Part shown: piece after piece, positions 58,690 to 64,000 of the stretch | Layout: every line of letters starts with the position of its first letter | Numbering within the stretch: the first letter of the stretch is position 1 | Assembly (NCBI GenBank): GCA_024180945.1 | Contig: JAKSGN010000006.1 | Span: 4,340,001 to 4,404,000, forward strand | Origin: Macrophomina tecta | Lineage: Eukaryota; Ascomycota; Dothideomycetes; Botryosphaeriales; Botryosphaeriaceae | Direction of reading: 5' to 3' | DNA length: 64,000 nucleotides | The notes under the pieces: model-generated | Told to the model about the DNA's origin: nothing | Database searches by the model: none | The model's input: the letters and a program-made list of their open reading frames with translations, nothing else | Made by a program: the position numbers and the translations under genes

Positions 58690-60033
58690 TCAACCGCCAT
58701 GCGTGCAGCTCGTCACCGCATAAAGCGCTGTGCCATACTCGTCAACGCTTTCCAACCAGTGATCCACCCTGCGACGCCTTTCGAGCAGACCGGCCTCGTT
58801 CATGTCCGCAGGAACCGGCCAAAGCTCGTCAATACGGAGTCCTCCCTCCGTCCAATCAGCCAAGTGAACATTATACGCCGTCTCCCACTCCTGTCGCGTT
58901 TGCGCTCTCCACAGGGCACGGCTAGCCGGTGCAAGCAATCCTCGCAGCTCCGTGCCCAGGAACGTCGGAAGCCCGTCCTGCGCCGCCAGGACGCTGTCAA
59001 ACAGGTACATCGTAAACAGCGTCCGCCTCTTCGCCTCCGCAACGATCCACGCCTCCCACCTCGGCCGGGCGCGCCGCTGCTCCGCCGCGCACAGCAGCCC
59101 CCGCCGACTGCACAAGCAGGCCAGGTCCTGCAGGCTCGTCATCGCCTGCCGCAGGAACGGACTGGGGCCCTGGCCGAGCCGGAAGAACAGCACCATGCAG
59201 TAGATCAGACACGCCTGGAAGGCCGCGAGCAGGGCCATGCCGTCGGAGGCGCCGTGCTGCTGCTCGTACAGGCTGCCCATCTCTCTCTGCAGCACGTCTG
59301 CGGCGGCGGCTTCGCTGCCGGGGAGCGGCCTTTCGCACATGCGGACGAGGGTCAGGCAGGTCGAGAGTGGTGGCCGCGTTGCCGTTGGCGTAGCCGTCTG
59401 CGATGCATGCACGAAGGGCGGTACGCCGCGGCCGCGTACTGTGACGGCTGCGTACGACTTGAGGATCCTGTATATGTAGGACGTGACGGAGGGTGGGTAG
59501 TCTTTGGGTCTTTGGCCGGGTATGGGGACGTACGTGTTCAGCCACCGGTTGCTGATGTCGTCGGCGTTGATGGGACAGACGAGCTCGGCGTTGGCGAACG
59601 TCTCGAGGCTTGAAAAATCGGGCGATTCCGAGCCCCCGGACACGCTCTCGATGGACCGCGAATCGCGACTTCCAGTGGCAATAGTCGGCGAAGGGGTTGC
59701 CAGGCTGGTCGCGTCCATCGGCTGCATCGCTGCCCCCGCAGCCAATCTCTGGACGTCGGGCTCCGTAGACGGCTCATACGCGGGGCTCGAGAGCAGAGGT
59801 GCAGTCACGGAAATCGTGGTGGGCATAGCCAAGAAGCTGCTCACGCCCGCCTCTTCCATACTACTTGCTCCGCGTGCAGAGCCTCCAGAGGGCGAGTGGC
59901 GAGGATAGTTGCAAGAGAGGCCTCGTTGCGCGCACCGGGAGCAGCGTCCCGTCTTGCGATCACATTTTGCCTTCGCGGTCGAGCAGTTCAGGCAGGCCTT
60001 CTGGCGGGAGGTGCTGTACCTCGATAGTTTCAT
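58690..60033 (-). CDS. Zn2Cys6 fungal transcription factor
   Basis: This is a binuclear zinc-cluster regulator. The ATG at 60033 is preferred because it lies 13 residues before the first cluster cysteine. The frame stays open upstream to 60243, but that part has no conserved features. From 60033 the protein has 447 residues without introns. The DNA-binding domain is CLNCSTAKAKC followed by DRKTGRCSRCAQRGLSC (about residues 14-44), with the CX2CX6CX6CX2CX6C spacing. A Ser/Pro-rich linker follows, then a fungal-specific regulatory region with FRLGQGPSPFLRQA and AKRRTLFTMYLFD. It is the nearest candidate for pathway regulator of the terpenoid cluster. That role is inferred from position only. 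Confidence 0.9.
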   Translation of the reverse strand: MKLSRYSTSRQKACLNCSTAKAKCDRKTGRCSRCAQRGLSCNYPRHSPSGGSARGASSMEEAGVSSFLAMPTTISVTAPLLSSPAYEPSTEPDVQRLAAGAAMQPMDATSLATPSPTIATGSRDSRSIESVSGGSESPDFSSLETFANAELVCPINADDISNRWLNTYVPIPGQRPKDYPPSVTSYIYRILKSYAAVTVRGRGVPPFVHASQTATPTATRPPLSTCLTLVRMCERPLPGSEAAAADVLQREMGSLYEQQHGASDGMALLAAFQACLIYCMVLFFRLGQGPSPFLRQAMTSLQDLACLCSRRGLLCAAEQRRARPRWEAWIVAEAKRRTLFTMYLFDSVLAAQDGLPTFLGTELRGLLAPASRALWRAQTRQEWETAYNVHLADWTEGGLRIDELWPVPADMNEAGLLERRRRVDHWLESVDEYGTALYAVTSCTHGG

Positions 60034-60428
60034 ACGCACCTTAACGAGCCTTGCTCTTTCGATGGCGCAGAGGCTGTGCGAGTCTGGTTGTCTGGCCCAA
60101 GAGATGGAGAGGTGGTGATGTTGTGTCGAGGACATCCACAGCCCAAAGAAGTTGCCGCAAGCCCGTGCGATGGACCCTGGCCTCCGGGTAACTGCGGTGT
60201 GCTGAGCACCTGTCAAACCGAGGATTTTAGTAGAGGGAACCAAGCCACCACATTGATAAGTTAGTTGATCTAGAAAATACTGCTCCGAAATCCGTCATTA
60301 ATAGTCCTTGGTATCATGCAATTCCGAAAGCGGGTTCTCTCCTGACCCGCCCCCGTCCCAGGGCCCAGCAATTACCCATTCCTCATATCTAAGTATCATG
60401 AAAAAGCTCCTCGCAATACAGGCGCAAC
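60034..60428. other. Intergenic: transcription-factor promoter
   Basis: About 0.4 kb lies between two minus-strand genes. It is open in the frame of the transcription factor for the first 210 bases. Nothing else was recognised. Confidence 0.4.
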
Positions 60429-61940
60429 TCACGACCGAGTCGTATTAACACTACCCACCCGCTGGAAAGTCGGCATATCCCCGGTGATGCGCTGCCACTC
60501 CACAATCTGCGGCCCGGCCGTGGAGTTCTCAAACGCATACACGCGCCCCAGCTGATTCGCCGCGATAGGGGACAGGGCCATGACGCTCTCCATGCCCTCG
60601 ACAGAATTCGTCCAGGCCCACCTGTCGCCATTCATGTACGCCATTTTCACGCCGCCGCCGCTCTTCGTCATCAGGACCTGGATGTTGTAATCGTCGTCGC
60701 GGTACTGCGTCATGGCCGCCAGCTGTGCCCCGGCGTCCACCGGCACGCTGCTTCCGTCGGCTGGCAAAGAAAGAGCTGTCAGCGAGATTATGGGATATGT
60801 GGTATGTTGGTGATAATAGAAAGGGCGGAACTCACGCTTCAGATTCGTGTTCGTCCAATCAAGATCCGCGCCGCCCCTCAGCTCGACCAACGCCTCACCC
60901 TGCACGAAATACAGCGCGACGATCGGATAGCTCATGTTCCGGCTCTCAATCTTTGGGATAGGCGCCGCGGCCATGGCAGTGCCCTCATCGGGCGAGATGC
61001 TGTTGCCGCTCGTGACCGAGAGGCGGCCCGAGTCGCCGCGGCCGTACCGCCATTCGAGCTGGATGCCGTCGCTGCTGGGCGCCTCGTAGCCGAAGAAGTC
61101 GGCAGCGTTGCACGTTGTCGTCTGGTTGCACATGCCGAGGTATTCGACGAGGGAGGACCCTTCGTCGATGGAGAACAGGTTGTCGATCTGCGGCAGAATG
61201 TTCCAGCCGGTCGAGATGGACTCGTTCAGCACGTAAACGGCGCGGATGCTGTTGTTCTTGTCGGCCCAAAGGACGCGGAAGTCGCTGTCCTGGTGCTCTG
61301 TCAGTGTGTACAGCTAGGGGGCTGAGGCAAGCATTCAGATGTTGTTTGCAGAGGAGCTTGGGAGAAAGACAGCGCTTACAGTCACGTCGTTGAACCAGTT
61401 CCCGGCGGCGATGGGTGTGCCGTTGCGAGGCGTCATGTCGGTGACGTTGTTCGCAGCCACGACCTCCTTCAACGTCCACGCGCCGGTCGCATTACTGTAA
61501 TCCGCATTGTAGATCACCAGCGACTTATCCTGGTAATAGAGCTGCGAGTGCTCGAAACCATCCGCGTCCGTGTAGTTGTTCGCCGCCAACCGCGAATTCG
61601 CGGCGACGCCGGTCCTGGATGTTGTCGTGCTGCTCGCGGCGCCCGAATCACCCTTGCTTTGGTTCGATGTGCCCACGCCCACACCCACGCCGACTGCCAC
61701 GCCAATCACAATTAGAAGGATGAGAACGAGGAGGATCCAGAAGTTGCGCTTGCGGATGCCGCATATTGTTCCAGATCTATGCGCTGCGACGCCTGTCGTT
61801 GTCGGGGGCACCACTTCCTTCGCGGTCGTGTCCAGCGCTTCCGGGTAGTCGTGGACGTTTGGTTTAACTACCGCCTCCGGTAACGTGTGGTCGCGCTCGT
61901 CCACCTCCAGAGTGCTATAATCCGGCTTTCCTGGTCCCAT
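60429..61940 (-). CDS. Type II membrane protein with lectin-like (fucose-lectin fold) ectodomain
   Basis: Exons 61940-61380, 61313-60836 and 60760-60429 give 456 residues. An acidic cytosolic N-terminus of about 65 residues ends in a basic patch (IRKRN). One membrane helix follows at about 67-90 with a Gly/Val-rich second half, then a Ser/Thr linker and an ectodomain of about 340 residues with many N-glycosylation sequons. Repeated short strands such as SQLYYQDKSLVIYNADY and FRVLWADKNNSIRAVYV suggest the six-bladed propeller of fungal fucose-specific lectins. Such single-pass proteins are common and uncharacterised in filamentous fungi. Sugar binding is inferred from the repeat style. I see no tie to the terpenoid cluster other than position. 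Confidence 0.8.
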
Positions 61941-63578
61941 GGAGGAGACGCGCACTGTGGATATGGTATTGCCGAAGGAAGAGGAGGAAATAGCGCGACA
62001 GGAGTTGTGCACTCAATCAGGGCCGGCCCGAGTACTTAGCTTTTGTGATTGCCGTCAATTGTGGGACAGTGCCTGAACTGATGCTTTTCATAGCAGGCAG
62101 GCATGGAGCCATTGTATTTTGTTGGACGACTGAAGCGGAAGATGAACCTGATTTGTGGCCGTGATTGACGATCCGTCAGGTGTTGGCACAAAGGATTTAG
62201 TGGGGCTCCGCCTAGAGTGGAAATGGAGGCATAATCGACATTGGGGGCCAAAACGCTGCTGGCCTTCCCTCCGGTCAAACACTTCTTAGTCATACCCCCG
62301 CTACAGGAGGCTCCATTGGAAGACGGTGAAGTGAGGAACGAACTGCTGCCTCAGTGTAGAGAGCAACGAGAAGCTCTCAGCCCCGACGCTTAGCTTCGCA
62401 CTTCGACACCGTCGCAGTTGCGAAGCTCGAAGATCGACAGGAAGCTGACATACAGCCGATCCTTGACTGTCGTGCGAGTAAGTCTGCCTCGCCACCAAAC
62501 GATCCCTTCGGGTTGCGCCGCTGCTTCAGTCAAACGAGGGAGCAAGACCCGCCTCTGCGTCATCGCAGAAGCTATTCATATGGGTGACGACCGTTTTTTT
62601 TTTGGCGGGTTGCCATTCAGCCACCAACCAGCGCGTATCCGCAGCGCCCGAACGGTGAGGAGATGGCTCCCGTCTCACCGCATCTCGGGTCAAGGCCTCC
62701 TTCGCCATTTGACACTCGGAAATAGACAATGTCCGTAAACGAGCATGGCCCTCGAAGTGACTTCAATACGGCGAAAGTCTGTTCAGCGCGAACCACGGGT
62801 CCTCAGCTTCGCGACAGAAGCCCTGCCTAGGGCGAAGGCAGACGCGAGTCAGCGCAATCGCGCGAAACGGGCCAGTATGACAAGCGGCAGGCTGCGGATC
62901 TGGAGAGAACTCGCGAAACTCTACCAGCGACCTCAGACCCGTTGGGGAGCAGAATCATCGCCCGAAGCTGTCCAGGATCTATCCAAAGCTCGGGCGGAAG
63001 AGAATGCGCCGGTCGATTGCCAAGTAAAGCCAGATGAGTCGCCCTAGAACTTGTGGCCGATGCGAGTCGTGTGCGCCGCCGTGTGGTGCCCCCTGGCTAT
63101 TGATCTGATGTTCTTTGGACGGCATGTCGCGCATGGAGGCGGATTTCGCAGTCACGGGATATGGCTCAGCGCCCTGCGGGGAGGGTCACCTCGTCGGTGG
63201 TCCGCTAGAAAGCGTGCGTCGCCCAAGACTTGGGAGCGAGGGCACGTTTGGCGGCCATAGCTTCTTTTCGCGCGTGTGTTGCCTTTCGTAGGGTAGGTGC
63301 AGCGAGGTTCGTCGCACCGCTTGGCGGGATCGAAGAATGCGACAGTGCTCTTGGCGCTTGGCCCTCAGAACTAGTTTCGCGCTGCTCACGAATCGCGGCC
63401 ATCCGCTCATTGTAGTCTTATTCTGGCGGTATTCCTTCATGTGGCGCACAATGCGTTTCAGGGGCGAATTCAGGGTCGCGCGGGAGCAATCGTGCTGACG
63501 AGGACGCCAGCGCCGTGAAGCTGGGAATACACTAGGTCAAGTGCAGGTCGAGGGCGAAAAAAGGAAAGGGAAAGGAGA

Positions 63579-63627
<49 letters not shown>

Positions 63628-64000
63628 GAAGCAAAAGGGCTTGGAACGATGGAAGCAATCATATTGCATCAGCGCAGGGTTGTTGCAGTGAGCTGGATAG
63701 GCAAGTAGGTGGCTTGAGAAGCGGGGTTTGAGCGCCCTCGGCCCACATGAGTCGGTGCGCCCAATAATGTTTCGCACCAATCGACTTGCAGATATTTTGG
63801 TGCGTGTAAGCGTGCAATGGATAAGGAGGATCTGTACTAATGAGCCGTCAGGCCGTCGTGGTTAGTCGCCTGAGATGGCGGTTTATGGGTGCTTGAGGGC
63901 GTTAGTGGCTGCGATTGGGCAGGGTGCCGTATTTCCAGGGCGCCTGCTCCGTGGAGACAAGCGCAGGGCCGTGGCGCCGAGGAGAAGCTTCTCCTGCTTA
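61941..64000. other. Right end of window without a supported gene
   Basis: About 2 kb carries a GA microsatellite at 63583-63625. Small frames, for example about 62.75-63.05 kb on plus and 63.2-63.45 kb on minus, have charged, plausible composition but no motif, so I do not call them. Confidence 0.4.
63583..63625. repeat. (GA)n microsatellite
   Basis: About 21 perfect GA units lie in the gene-free right end, preceded by an imperfect purine-rich stretch from about 63555. Confidence 0.95.

Noticed and set aside
60034..60243. 70-codon N-terminal extension of the Zn2Cys6 factor
   Set aside because: It is open but unconserved in appearance; zinc-cluster factors of this type normally begin shortly before the first cysteine, as the ATG at 60033 does.
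62745..63047. 100-codon plus-strand frame at the right end
   Set aside because: Charged composition looks protein-like, but no motif, splice signals or start context support it.
1..64000. CRISPR arrays, operons, riboswitches and bacterial-type terminators
   Set aside because: The window is eukaryotic nuclear DNA with spliceosomal introns. The only repeats seen are simple sequence tracts.

Overview
The window is nuclear DNA of a filamentous ascomycete (Pezizomycotina). The evidence is dense protein-coding genes with short GT-AG introns of about 40-250 bases (branch sites such as CTAAC and GCTGAC), fungal orthologues throughout, a lone 5S rRNA gene inserted between protein genes, and a secondary-metabolite gene set. 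A Dothideomycete is my guess, from gene content only. Exon boundaries below were worked out by hand from reading frame, splice signals and family conservation; they are not supported by transcripts.

From 1 to about 43.7 kb lie mostly housekeeping genes. In order: a peroxisomal fatty-acyl ABC half-transporter (PXA2 type), dynactin p150Glued, the ribosome-biogenesis factor RRP12, cytochrome c oxidase subunit 12 head to head with an NDUFA4/B12D-like inner-membrane protein, a cyclophilin-E-like RRM protein head to head with SEC31, calcipressin, a zinc-independent MDR oxidoreductase, RPB3, an allantoate-permease-type MFS carrier divergent from a secreted carboxylesterase, an RCH1/SLC10A7-like carrier, sphingosine-1-phosphate lyase DPL1 (with an apparent frame break), SEC6 head to head with MRPL33, and mitochondrial GrpE (MGE1) head to head with a mitochondrial PrpF-like isomerase.

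From about 45.2 to 60.0 kb the content changes to an accessory, specialised-metabolism block: a class I terpene synthase, a PRISE-type (iridoid-synthase-like) SDR reductase, a fungal rhodopsin-domain seven-helix membrane protein, a cytochrome P450, a DHA1-type MFS exporter and a Zn2Cys6 transcription factor. This is the full tool set of a terpenoid cluster: cyclise, reduce, hydroxylate, export, regulate. A complete-looking 5S rRNA gene with a TATA box at -29 sits inside it, in a 3.4-kb stretch without protein genes. The block is followed by a type II membrane protein with a lectin-like ectodomain. The last 2 kb hold a GA microsatellite and no gene I can support.

Points most worth a second look: the terpene cluster with its PRISE reductase; the 5S gene inside it; a putative 3-nucleotide microexon in COX12; the DPL1 frame break; and several short bidirectional promoters joining mitochondrial or secretory genes.
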